A stretch of DNA of 64,000 nucleotides from the NCBI GenBank assembly GCA_944319915.1, contig CALUEY010000005.1, positions 62,001 to 126,000 on the forward strand, given 5' to 3'. Each line of letters opens with the position of its first letter. Position 1 is the stretch's first letter. Under the pieces are notes generated by a model. It was not told the origin of the DNA. It made no database searches and saw nothing but the letters and a program-made list of their open reading frames with translations. Source of the DNA: an uncultured Prevotella sp. (lineage in GTDB: Bacteria; Bacteroidota; Bacteroidia; Bacteroidales; Bacteroidaceae). This document shows positions 44,832 to 52,916 of this stretch, one piece after another. The translations under genes were made by a program, and so were the position numbers.

Positions 44832-45707
44832 ATGAACAAGAAAGTGTTGATACCGCTCATCGTGGCGATAGCAGTGTTGCTGGCAGGCGTGGCCTACCTC
44901 GGCGTGGGCCTCGTTAAGCAGCGCCAGGCAAACAAGGAGATGGAGGAGCTTGCTGCCCTCGACAAGAAGGAAATGGAGAACGAGTACGAGCAGTTTGCCC
45001 GCCAATATAGCGAGATGAAGACGCAGATAAACAACGATTCCATCGTGGCGCAGCTCACCCAGGAGCAGATGCGCACCCAGAAGCTGCTCGAAGAGCTGCG
45101 CCAGGTGAAGAGCAACGACGCACGCGAGATAGCCCGCCTGAAGAAGGAGCTGGCCACGGTGCGCGCCGTGCTGCGCAGCTACGTGCTCGAGATAGACTCG
45201 CTCAACCGCCTCAACCAAGACCTCAGGGAGGAGAACACGCGCGTGAGGGGCCAGTACAACGAGGCCACGCGCCAGATAGCGGGCCTGAGCAGCGAGAAGG
45301 CTTCGCTCTCGGAGAAGGTGGCCATTGCCGCCCAGCTCGACGCCACCGGCATCAACATGACGGCCAAGAAGAAGAACGGCAAGGCCGTGCGCCGCATAAA
45401 GGACTGCAAGTCTATCGAGGTGTCGTTCCGCATCACGCGCAACGTCACCGCCACCAACGGCGTCCGCACGTTCTACGTGCGCATCACCACGCCATCGGGC
45501 GACGTGCTCGGCGGTGGCGGCTCGTTTACCTACGAGAACCGCACCCTGGAGTGCTCGATGAAGAAGAGCGTGGAGTATACCGGCGAGGAAACCCCCGTCA
45601 CCGTCTACCGGCAGGTGAGCGAGTTCCTCAGCAAGGGCACATACACCGTAAGCATCTTTGCCGACGGCAACATGATAGGCTCGCGCAGCTTCACGTTCAG
45701 CAAGTAA
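44832..45707 (+). CDS. Membrane-anchored coiled-coil protein, unknown function
   Basis: A 291-residue protein with an N-terminal membrane helix (IPLIVAIAVLLAGVAYLGVGL), a long charged coiled coil at about 30-165 (KEMEELAALDKKEMENEYEQ; LLEELRQVKSNDAREIARLKKEL) and a C-terminal beta-rich domain at about 175-291 (IEVSFRITRNVTATNGVRTFYVRI). Such proteins are conserved in Bacteroidetes without a known role. It lies 22 bases before tolC in the same direction, so it may belong with the export operon. Confidence 0.82.
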   Translation: MNKKVLIPLIVAIAVLLAGVAYLGVGLVKQRQANKEMEELAALDKKEMENEYEQFARQYSEMKTQINNDSIVAQLTQEQMRTQKLLEELRQVKSNDAREIARLKKELATVRAVLRSYVLEIDSLNRLNQDLREENTRVRGQYNEATRQIAGLSSEKASLSEKVAIAAQLDATGINMTAKKKNGKAVRRIKDCKSIEVSFRITRNVTATNGVRTFYVRITTPSGDVLGGGGSFTYENRTLECSMKKSVEYTGEETPVTVYRQVSEFLSKGTYTVSIFADGNMIGSRSFTFSK

Positions 45708-45729
45708 TCGCATCACAACTCACTGCCGT

Positions 45730-47244
45730 ATGAAAGGTTTCGTTTGGCTCTTGCTGCTCACGGGGGCAGTGTCGCAGGCGGCGGCCCAGCGCGTGCTGGG
45801 CCTCGACAGCTGCCGCGCCCTGGCCTTGCGCAACAACAAGCAGCTGGCCATCTCAGAGCTGCAGCTCGACGTGGCCTCCAGCATCAGGAAGTCGGCGCGC
45901 ACCAAGTACCTGCCGCGCGTGAGCGCCGTGGGCAGCTATATGTTCAACAGCCGCGAGCTGTCCATACTCAGCGACGGGCAGAAGCGCGCCCTCTCGGGCA
46001 TAGGCACCACGGCCACCTCGGGCCTGGCGGGCTCGCTGCAGGGCTTTGGCGCGGGGCTTACGGCAGAGCAGAGGGCAGCCCTCGACGAGGCTCTTAAGGT
46101 GTTTGGCACCACTACTGACCAGGCCATGGGCAGCCTCGGGGCGCAGGTGAGCGGGCTGGCCTCGGCCCTCAACGCCGAGGGGCAGAGGGTGGTCGACGCC
46201 TTCCGCACCGACACGCGCAACATCTTTGCCGGGGCTGTAATGGTTACGCAGCCGCTCTTCATGGGCGGCAGCATCGTGGCCATGAACAAGATGGCGCGCC
46301 TGGGCGAGCAGATGGCCGCCAGCGGCATCGAAGCCCAGCGGCAGCAAACCGTGTACAACGCCGACAACGCCTACTGGACCATAGTGTCGCTCAGGCACAA
46401 GCAGCGGCTGGCCGAAAGCTACCTGAAGCTCGTGAGCCGCCTCGATGCCGACGTGCAGAAGATGATTCGCGAGGGAGTGGCCACCCGCAGCGAGGGCCTG
46501 AGCGTAAAGGTAAAGGTGAACGAGGCGCAGATGTCGCTCACGCAGGTGGGCGACGGGCTCGCCCTGGCGCGTATGCTGCTGTGCCAGATATGTGGCCTTC
46601 CGCTCGACTCTGGCATCATCCTGGCCGACGAGGAGGCCGACAGCCTTGCCCTCGGCGAGGCCGAAGGGCATGGCGGGGCAGCCGAGGCCATGCAGAACAG
46701 GCCCGAGCTGCAGATGCTCCGCAGCACGGTAGACATAAGCCGGCAGGCCACCAACCTGCTCAAGGCGGGCCGGCTGCCGCAGGTGGCCCTCATGGGCGGC
46801 TACTCGTTCAGCAACCCCAATGTGTTCAACGGTTTCCAAAACAAGTTCGGTGGGGTGTGGAGCGTGGGCGTGATGGTGCGCGTGCCCATCTGGAACTGGG
46901 GCGACGTGGGCTACAAGGTAAAGGCCGCAAAGGCCGCCACGGCCATGGCCTCGCTTGAGCTTGCCGAGGCGCAGGAGGGCGTTGAGCTGCAGGTGAGCCA
47001 GGAGTCGTTCAAGGTGGGCGAGGCCTCCAGGAAGCTGGCACTGGCCCGCGCCAGCGCCGAGCAGGCCGAGGAGAACCTGCGCAGCGCCACCCTCGGTTTC
47101 CGCGAGGGTGTAATCCAGAGCACTACGGTAATGGAGGCGCAGACCGCCTGGCTCAAGGCGCAGTCGCAGAAGATAGACGCAGAGATTGAAGTTAAACTAA
47201 GCCGGCTGGGCCTGAAGAAAGCCCTTGGCACATTATACGATTGA
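45730..47244 (+). CDS. TolC family outer-membrane export protein
   Basis: A 504-residue protein with signal peptide (MKGFVWLLLLTGAVSQAAAQ). Two outer-membrane efflux repeats are seen: LDSCRALALRNNKQLAISELQLDVA near the start and the long helical segments with AQEGVELQVSQE and EENLRSATLGFREGV later. Residues about 95-160 form an extra Ala/Gly-rich insertion. It forms the outer-membrane channel of a tripartite exporter with the HlyD-like and ABC-2 proteins encoded next. Confidence 0.92.
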   Translation: MKGFVWLLLLTGAVSQAAAQRVLGLDSCRALALRNNKQLAISELQLDVASSIRKSARTKYLPRVSAVGSYMFNSRELSILSDGQKRALSGIGTTATSGLAGSLQGFGAGLTAEQRAALDEALKVFGTTTDQAMGSLGAQVSGLASALNAEGQRVVDAFRTDTRNIFAGAVMVTQPLFMGGSIVAMNKMARLGEQMAASGIEAQRQQTVYNADNAYWTIVSLRHKQRLAESYLKLVSRLDADVQKMIREGVATRSEGLSVKVKVNEAQMSLTQVGDGLALARMLLCQICGLPLDSGIILADEEADSLALGEAEGHGGAAEAMQNRPELQMLRSTVDISRQATNLLKAGRLPQVALMGGYSFSNPNVFNGFQNKFGGVWSVGVMVRVPIWNWGDVGYKVKAAKAATAMASLELAEAQEGVELQVSQESFKVGEASRKLALARASAEQAEENLRSATLGFREGVIQSTTVMEAQTAWLKAQSQKIDAEIEVKLSRLGLKKALGTLYD

Positions 47245-47246
47245 TC

Positions 47247-48233
47247 ATGTCAGCAAAATCACAGCATAACAACATCCTGCTCGCCGTCGCGGGCTTTGCG
47301 GCGGTGGTAGTGGTGGTGGCCGCCATAGGCTATTTTGCACTCGGGCGCGAGCCGGAGCTGATACAAGGGCAGGTTGAGGTGACCGAATACCGAGTGTCGA
47401 GCAAGGTGCCGGGGCGCATCCTCGAACTGCGCGTAAAGGAGGGCGACTACGTGCGCAAGGGCGACACGCTCGCCATACTCGACGCTCCCGACGTGGAGGC
47501 TAAGCTCACGCAGGCCCGCAGCGCCGAGGATGCCGCCGCCGCCCTCGACGAGATGGCGCGCAGCGGGGCGCGCGCCGAGCAGGTGCGCGGCGCGTTCCAG
47601 CTGCTGCAACAGGCCAAGGCGGGCCACGAGATAGCCCGCAAGTCGTACCAGAGGGTGCAGCGCCTGTTTGACGAGGGGGTGATGACGGAGCAGAAACGCG
47701 ATGAGGCATACGCCAACTACAAGGCGATGGAGGCGCAGGAAAAGGCCGCCCAGAGCCAGTATGACATGGCCGTGAACGGCTCGCGCCGCGAGGAAAAGAT
47801 GGCAGCCGCCGCCCAGGTGAGGCGCGCCCAAGGGGCCGTGGCCGAGGTAAGCTCGTACATCAGCGAGACCGTGCAGGTGGCGCAGATGGACGGCGAAGTG
47901 AGCGAGGTCTACCCCAAGGTGGGCGAGCTTGTAGGCACCGGTGCGCCGATAATGAGCATCTCGGTGATGGACGACCTTTGGGGAACGTTTAACGTGCGCG
48001 AGGACCAGCTGCGGGGGCTTGCCGTTGGCACCACGTTCAGTGCCTACGTACCGGCCTTCGGCAAGGACATACGCATGAAAGTGTATTACATGAAGGACGA
48101 GGGCAGTTATGCGGTATGGAAGGCTACGAAGGCCAACGGGCAGTTTGACCTGAAGACATTCGAGGTGAAAGCCCGCCCCGTTAGTCGGCTCGACGGCCTC
48201 CGGCCGGGTATGTCGCTCGTGATAAAGGAGTAA
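47247..48233 (+). CDS. HlyD family periplasmic adaptor protein
   Basis: A 328-residue membrane-fusion protein with an N-terminal membrane helix (ILLAVAGFAAVVVVVAAIGYF), a biotinyl-lipoyl-like half (SKVPGRILELRVKEGDYVRKGDTLAILDAP), an alpha-helical hairpin at about 90-200 and a second lipoyl half (VAQMDGEVSEVYPKVGELV). It links the inner-membrane permeases to TolC. ATG 47247 follows the tolC stop by two bases; a TTG at 47241 is an alternative. Confidence 0.92.
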   Translation: MSAKSQHNNILLAVAGFAAVVVVVAAIGYFALGREPELIQGQVEVTEYRVSSKVPGRILELRVKEGDYVRKGDTLAILDAPDVEAKLTQARSAEDAAAALDEMARSGARAEQVRGAFQLLQQAKAGHEIARKSYQRVQRLFDEGVMTEQKRDEAYANYKAMEAQEKAAQSQYDMAVNGSRREEKMAAAAQVRRAQGAVAEVSSYISETVQVAQMDGEVSEVYPKVGELVGTGAPIMSISVMDDLWGTFNVREDQLRGLAVGTTFSAYVPAFGKDIRMKVYYMKDEGSYAVWKATKANGQFDLKTFEVKARPVSRLDGLRPGMSLVIKE

Positions 48234-48245
48234 TAAGGTGTCGCC

Positions 48246-49424
48246 GTGCGTGTGAGGAAGCATATCTGTCAGGCAGGGCGCATAGCGTGGCGCGAGTGCC
48301 GCATACTGCGCAGGAATCCCATCTACTGGTTCTGCATGGTGGTGTTCCCGTTGATGGTGATGTTCTTCTTCACGTCGATGATGGGCGAGGGTGTTCCCAC
48401 TGATATGCCCGTGGGGGTGGTAGACAATGACAACACTGCCATGTCGCGCCAGCTTGTGCGCCGCCTCGATGCCTTCCAGACGAGCCGCGTCGTGGCCCGC
48501 TACCCGTCGGTGACGGCGGCGCGGCGGGCCATGCAGCAGGGCGAGATATATGCATTCCTGCACATCCCGCGCGGCACGTCGGAGGGGCTGCTGGCCCAGC
48601 GCCGCCCCGCGGTGTCGTATTATTATAATATGTCGTACATTGCGGCAGGCACGTTGCTCTACCGCGACCTCACCACCATCACCACGCTCGGCTCAGCCTC
48701 GGTGGGCATGGCCACGCTCCAGGCCAAGGGCATGCCCCCGGCGGAGATACAGGCCTTCCTGCAACCCATCGTGATAGACCTCCACCAGATATCCAACCCG
48801 TGGACCAACTACAACATATACCTCAGCACCGTGTTAGTGCCGGGGGTGCTTATGCTGTTCATCTTCCTCGTCACGGCCTACTCCCTGGGCACAGAGCTTA
48901 AGTTCAAGCGTTCGCGCCAGTGGCTCGCCATGGCCGACGGCAACATCGTGGTGGCTCTCTGTGGCAAGATGCTCCCGCAAACATTGATATTCCTCGCCGT
49001 GGTTTACGGCTATATGTATTATGTGTTCGGCGTGCTGGCCTTCCCCCATCCGGGCGGCGTGCTGCGCCTGCTGCTGCTCGGGCTGGCGGCGGTGCTGGCC
49101 TCGCAGGGCTTCGGCATCTTTGCCTTCGGGCTTATGCCGTCGCTCCGAATGTCGATGAGCGTGTGCTCGCTGTGGGCCGTGCTCAGCTTCTCCATGGCGG
49201 GGTCAGCTTTCCCCGTGGCTGGCATGGACACGCCGTTGCAGGCCCTTTCGTGGCTCTTCCCGCTGCGCCACTTCTTCATGGTTTACCAAATAACCGTGTT
49301 CAACGGCTACGAGATGCTCGATGCATGGTTCCACATAGCCGCCCTCGTGGCCTTTGCGCTGTTGCCGCTCATGGTGCTGCGCAAGATACGCAATGCCATG
49401 CTCACTTACGTTTACATACCTTGA
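48246..49424 (+). CDS. ABC-2 type transporter permease (first of two)
   Basis: A 392-residue inner-membrane protein with one N-terminal helix, a large periplasmic domain (VGVVDNDNTAMSRQLVRRL is the conserved opening of this domain) and five C-terminal helices. It is of the YhgE/YhhJ type that works with an HlyD adaptor and TolC. No ATPase gene is present in the operon, so the ATPase, if used, is elsewhere. No ATG fits; GTG 48246 or 48252 is the likely start. Confidence 0.88.
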   Translation: MRVRKHICQAGRIAWRECRILRRNPIYWFCMVVFPLMVMFFFTSMMGEGVPTDMPVGVVDNDNTAMSRQLVRRLDAFQTSRVVARYPSVTAARRAMQQGEIYAFLHIPRGTSEGLLAQRRPAVSYYYNMSYIAAGTLLYRDLTTITTLGSASVGMATLQAKGMPPAEIQAFLQPIVIDLHQISNPWTNYNIYLSTVLVPGVLMLFIFLVTAYSLGTELKFKRSRQWLAMADGNIVVALCGKMLPQTLIFLAVVYGYMYYVFGVLAFPHPGGVLRLLLLGLAAVLASQGFGIFAFGLMPSLRMSMSVCSLWAVLSFSMAGSAFPVAGMDTPLQALSWLFPLRHFFMVYQITVFNGYEMLDAWFHIAALVAFALLPLMVLRKIRNAMLTYVYIP

Positions 49425-49427
49425 GCC

Positions 49428-50699
49428 ATGAGAGAGAGAGGACTTTTGCAGAAGATACGCTGCGGAGTGGCCGATGCCAGCCGCATCTGGGCGGAAGAGA
49501 TGCGGGGCGTGGTGCGTGACGAGGGCATGGTGATATTCTTCATCATCGTGCCGCTGCTCTATCCGCTGCTTTACTCTTGGATATACAACAACGAGGTGGT
49601 GCGCGACGTGCCGGTGGCCGTGGTCGACGATTCGCGCTCGGCCATGAGCCGCGAGTTTGTGCGGCGGTGCGACGCCACGCCCGACGTTAGGGTGCTCTGC
49701 CACGCCAGCGACATGGACGAGGCGCGCTCACTGCTCAGCCGCCAGGTGGTGAGGGGCATCTACTACCTGCCTGCCGACTTCGCCACGCGCCCCGTGCGCA
49801 TGGAGCAGACCGCCGTGGGCGTTTACTGCGACATGAGCCTCATGCTCACCTACAAGGCCGTTTACCAAACTGCCATGCTCGTGGCCCTCGACATGAATGC
49901 CAACCTACAGGTGCGCATGGCCGGCAACAGCACTGACCGCCAAGACCTGCTCACCACCAGTCCGATGGCAGTGAGAAGCGTGCCGGTGTTCAATCCCGGC
50001 GGCGGTTACGGCTCGTTCCTGCTCCCAGCGGTGCTCATGCTCATCCTGCAGCAAACGCTCGTGCTCGGCATTGGCCTCTCGGCCGGCACCGCCCGCGAGC
50101 GCAACCGCTACCAAGAGCTTATCCCCTTCAGCCGCACATACCAGGGAACGTTCCGCATTGTGATGGGCAAGGCTATGTGCTACCTCATGATTTACGCCCT
50201 CATAGGCGCCTACCTTGCCATGGTTGTGCCGCGCCTGTTTGGTTTCGTGGTGCTGGCCAGCGGGCCTGCGCTGCTTGCCTTGATGCTGCCCTACGTGCTC
50301 GGGTGCATCTTCTTTGGCATGGTGGTGTCGTGCATCGTGCGCTACCGCGAGAACGTCATGCTGCTCGTGGTCTTCGCCTCCGTGCCGTTGCTGTTCCTCT
50401 CGGGCGTTTCCTGGCCCGGCAGCAATATGCCGTGGTTCTGGGAAAGCTTCTCGTGGCTCTTCCCCTCCACTTTCGGCATAAGGGCATTTGTAAGGGTAAA
50501 CACCATGGGGGCGACCCTTGGCGACGTGGCTGCGGAGTGCCGTGCACTGTGGTTGCAGGCCGGTGCTTACTTCGTGCTGGCCTGCGCGGTGTACCGCCAC
50601 CAGATAATCCTATCGCGCCGCCATGCCCACGAGCGCCTCGACCTCATACGCCGCAAGCGCGAGCTGCGCCGCAAGCTGCGCCTGCGCGCCGCAAGGTGA
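49428..50699 (+). CDS. ABC-2 type transporter permease (second of two)
   Basis: A 423-residue protein built like the preceding one: a first helix (MVIFFIIVPLLYPLLYSWIY), a periplasmic domain opening VPVAVVDDSRSAMSREFVRR, and a C-terminal block of helices with FLSGVSWPGSNMPWF. The end is very rich in Arg and Lys. It lies 3 bases after the first permease. The two probably form a heterodimer that extrudes drugs, lipids or an envelope component. No terminator was seen after it. Confidence 0.9.
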   Translation: MRERGLLQKIRCGVADASRIWAEEMRGVVRDEGMVIFFIIVPLLYPLLYSWIYNNEVVRDVPVAVVDDSRSAMSREFVRRCDATPDVRVLCHASDMDEARSLLSRQVVRGIYYLPADFATRPVRMEQTAVGVYCDMSLMLTYKAVYQTAMLVALDMNANLQVRMAGNSTDRQDLLTTSPMAVRSVPVFNPGGGYGSFLLPAVLMLILQQTLVLGIGLSAGTARERNRYQELIPFSRTYQGTFRIVMGKAMCYLMIYALIGAYLAMVVPRLFGFVVLASGPALLALMLPYVLGCIFFGMVVSCIVRYRENVMLLVVFASVPLLFLSGVSWPGSNMPWFWESFSWLFPSTFGIRAFVRVNTMGATLGDVAAECRALWLQAGAYFVLACAVYRHQIILSRRHAHERLDLIRRKRELRRKLRLRAAR

Positions 50700-50749
50700 G
50701 GCCCTGCGCGCATGAATGAGGCCCGCGCGCATCTTTATATCCAAGGACC

Positions 50750-50780
50750 TTTGCCGTTTAAATAAAAAAACATACCTTTG
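50750..50780 (+). promoter_or_regulatory. Promoter of the PL4 lyase gene
   Basis: TTTG at 50750-50753 and TACCTTTG at 50773-50780 stand exactly 19 bases apart. Transcription would begin near 50787, giving a 52-base leader with an AT-rich CTATAACTATAAACTAAAAA run. Confidence 0.75.
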
Positions 50781-50838
50781 CATACTGCCTTCCATTATGC
50801 GATGATAACTATAACTATAAACTAAAAACTAAAGCAAC

Positions 50839-52737
50839 ATGAAACAACGATTACTCATTGCGGCGGCGCTTGCCGCCATGCTGGGAATGGCCGCCCGGGC
50901 GCAGGATGACGTCTACATTGCTAAGGACGGCGAGAGCTACACCATGGGCAACGGTCTGGTGGAGCTGACCATAGGGATCAACGGGAGGATAAACAACTTG
51001 CACCTCAATGGCAAGACCAACGTGATAGGGAGCAGCGGGGTTTACTTCGACTACACGGCGGCATCTAACACTGGGCTCAACCCTACGGAGTCGCGCGTGG
51101 TGAAGCAAACGGCCGACTACGCCGAGGTGGTGTACAGCAACACCAAAGCCGACCTGCGCATCGACCAGGGCTTCATCATGCGCAAGGGCGTAAGCGGTGT
51201 TTACGTCTACGTAGTTGTACACGGCACGGACAAGTCGGCCAACGTCAACCTCAGGGAGGCGCGCGTTTGCACGCGCCTCAACTCGTCGTTCACCAATGGA
51301 TACGTGGACGACACTATGCGCGGCAAGATTCCCACCAACCGCGAGATGGAGGAGGCCGAAAAGGAAGAGAATACCATACAGGACGCCACCTACCGCATGG
51401 CCGACGGTTCCATCTACACCAAGTACAACTGGGCGCAGTACGTGGTGAACGACAGCTTGCACGGACTGATGAACATTAGCATGGGGGTGTGGAACATACC
51501 ATGCAGTCACGAGTGGCTAAACGGAGGCCCAATGCGCCAGGAACTTACCGTACACGCCACGAGCAAGTCGCCCATAACCATCCAGATGCTGCAGGGCGAG
51601 CACTTCGGCTCCTCGTCCCAGCATTACGAGGACGGCGAGAGCAAGATATACGGCCCTTTCCTCATATACCTCAACAGCAGCTACAAGCAGGACGAGATGA
51701 TTGCCGACGCCAAGCGCATGGCCTCGGAGCAGCAGGCGGAGTGGCCCTTCGAGTGGTTTGAGCATGAGCTTTACCAGAACGAGCGCGCCGCTGTGCGCGG
51801 CCGCCTCAGTGTTGCCACTGGCCAGGCCTGCGACAGCGTGATGCTCGTGCTGGCAGAGCCGGGCTCCGACCCTTACACGCAGGGCAAGGGATATATGTTC
51901 TGGACACTCACAGGCAAGGATGGCTCGTTCGAGATTCCCAATGTGCGCAAGGGTAACTACACTCTCTACGGTTATGCGACGAAAGGCGATGTGACCGACC
52001 AGCTGGAGCTTGAGGGGATAGAGGTGGGCGACGTCGACGTGAACCTCGGCACTGTGAGCTGGACACCGGTGCGCCTGGAGCGCCTGCTTTGGCAGATAGG
52101 CGAGAACAACCGCAAGTCGGACGGCTTCAGGTATAGCGATACGTGCCGCGCATACGGCCTTTGGGAGCTGCCGCCCGCCGACCTCAACTTTACCGTGGGG
52201 CAGAGCAGCGAGGCCGAAGATTGGTATTACGCGCAGACCAAGAACGGGGAGTGGACGGTGACGTTCGACGTGGACGAAGCCCTGTCGGGCAACGCCCTGC
52301 TCACGGCGTCGATGGCCGGGGTGACCAACAATCCCACGGTGACCATCCTCGTAAACGGCAAGGAGATGGGCAAGTGGGCCTTGAGGCAAAACGATGCCGG
52401 CATCTACCGCAGCGCGGTGCTGGGCGGCAAGCACAGGGTGGAGACCTGCGAGTTTCCCGCATCGCTGCTCAAGCAAGGCACAAACACCGTCACTTTCACC
52501 ATGTCGGGCATAGGGAAGAACGGCGGCGTAATGTGGGATTGCATAAAGCTTGAGGCCGGCAGCAGGGTCACCACGGGCATTTCGTCGGCCGGGGCGGCAC
52601 CTGCAGACGGCCCAATAGAGCTGTTCACCGTTGGCGGGCAAAAGGTTGGAACCTTCGGCAGCTTTAGCGACATCAAGCTCAATAAGGGCATCTACATCTT
52701 CAGGCAAGGCTCACGGCAGGGCAAGGTTGCGCTCTGA
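50839..52737 (+). CDS. Secreted rhamnogalacturonan lyase (PL4)
   Basis: A 632-residue exported enzyme with signal peptide (MKQRLLIAAALAAMLGMAARAQ). The N-terminal super-sandwich (LVELTIGINGRINNLHLNG ... YVYVVVHG) is followed at about 335-400 by a fibronectin type III-like domain (VRGRLSVATG, FEIPNVRKGNYTLYGYA) and at about 405-580 by a CBM-like domain, the three-domain order of PL4 lyases, which cut the rhamnose-galacturonate bond of rhamnogalacturonan-I by beta-elimination. The last 60 residues end LNKGIYIFRQGSRQGKVAL, like a type IX secretion sorting domain. That fits porQ and the porE-like gene in this window. Confidence 0.87.
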   Translation: MKQRLLIAAALAAMLGMAARAQDDVYIAKDGESYTMGNGLVELTIGINGRINNLHLNGKTNVIGSSGVYFDYTAASNTGLNPTESRVVKQTADYAEVVYSNTKADLRIDQGFIMRKGVSGVYVYVVVHGTDKSANVNLREARVCTRLNSSFTNGYVDDTMRGKIPTNREMEEAEKEENTIQDATYRMADGSIYTKYNWAQYVVNDSLHGLMNISMGVWNIPCSHEWLNGGPMRQELTVHATSKSPITIQMLQGEHFGSSSQHYEDGESKIYGPFLIYLNSSYKQDEMIADAKRMASEQQAEWPFEWFEHELYQNERAAVRGRLSVATGQACDSVMLVLAEPGSDPYTQGKGYMFWTLTGKDGSFEIPNVRKGNYTLYGYATKGDVTDQLELEGIEVGDVDVNLGTVSWTPVRLERLLWQIGENNRKSDGFRYSDTCRAYGLWELPPADLNFTVGQSSEAEDWYYAQTKNGEWTVTFDVDEALSGNALLTASMAGVTNNPTVTILVNGKEMGKWALRQNDAGIYRSAVLGGKHRVETCEFPASLLKQGTNTVTFTMSGIGKNGGVMWDCIKLEAGSRVTTGISSAGAAPADGPIELFTVGGQKVGTFGSFSDIKLNKGIYIFRQGSRQGKVAL

Positions 52738-52759
52738 CCTTGGCTATGATGGCATATGT

Positions 52760-52804
52760 GGCAAAGGCCGCCCGCTCGCACAATGCAGAGGGGCGGCCTT
52801 TGCC
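52760..52804 (+). terminator. Terminator after the PL4 gene
   Basis: A perfect 14-bp stem (GGCAAAGGCCGCCC at 52760-52773 with 52791-52804) encloses a 17-base loop, 22 bases past the stop. Confidence 0.8.
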
Positions 52805-52874
52805 ATGTATGGACACTGTATCATACTGCTTGAAGATTTATGTTCCGGGGCTTGCATTTGCTTGCTTTTTTTTG

Positions 52875-52882
52875 TAATTTTG
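52875..52882 (+). promoter_or_regulatory. -7 box of the GH35-GH2 operon
   Basis: TAATTTTG fits TAnnTTTG; CTTG 20 bases upstream is a weak -33 box. Transcription would start near 52889, 28 bases before the GH35 start. Confidence 0.6.
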
Positions 52883-52916
52883 CACACAGCAAACCTGAAA
52901 CAAATAATATATAGGT

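Noticed and set aside
44227..44917. Several small open frames across the repeat between the cyd operon and the coiled-coil gene
   Set aside because: They come from stop-poor 22-bp repeat units in all frames and have no protein-like features.
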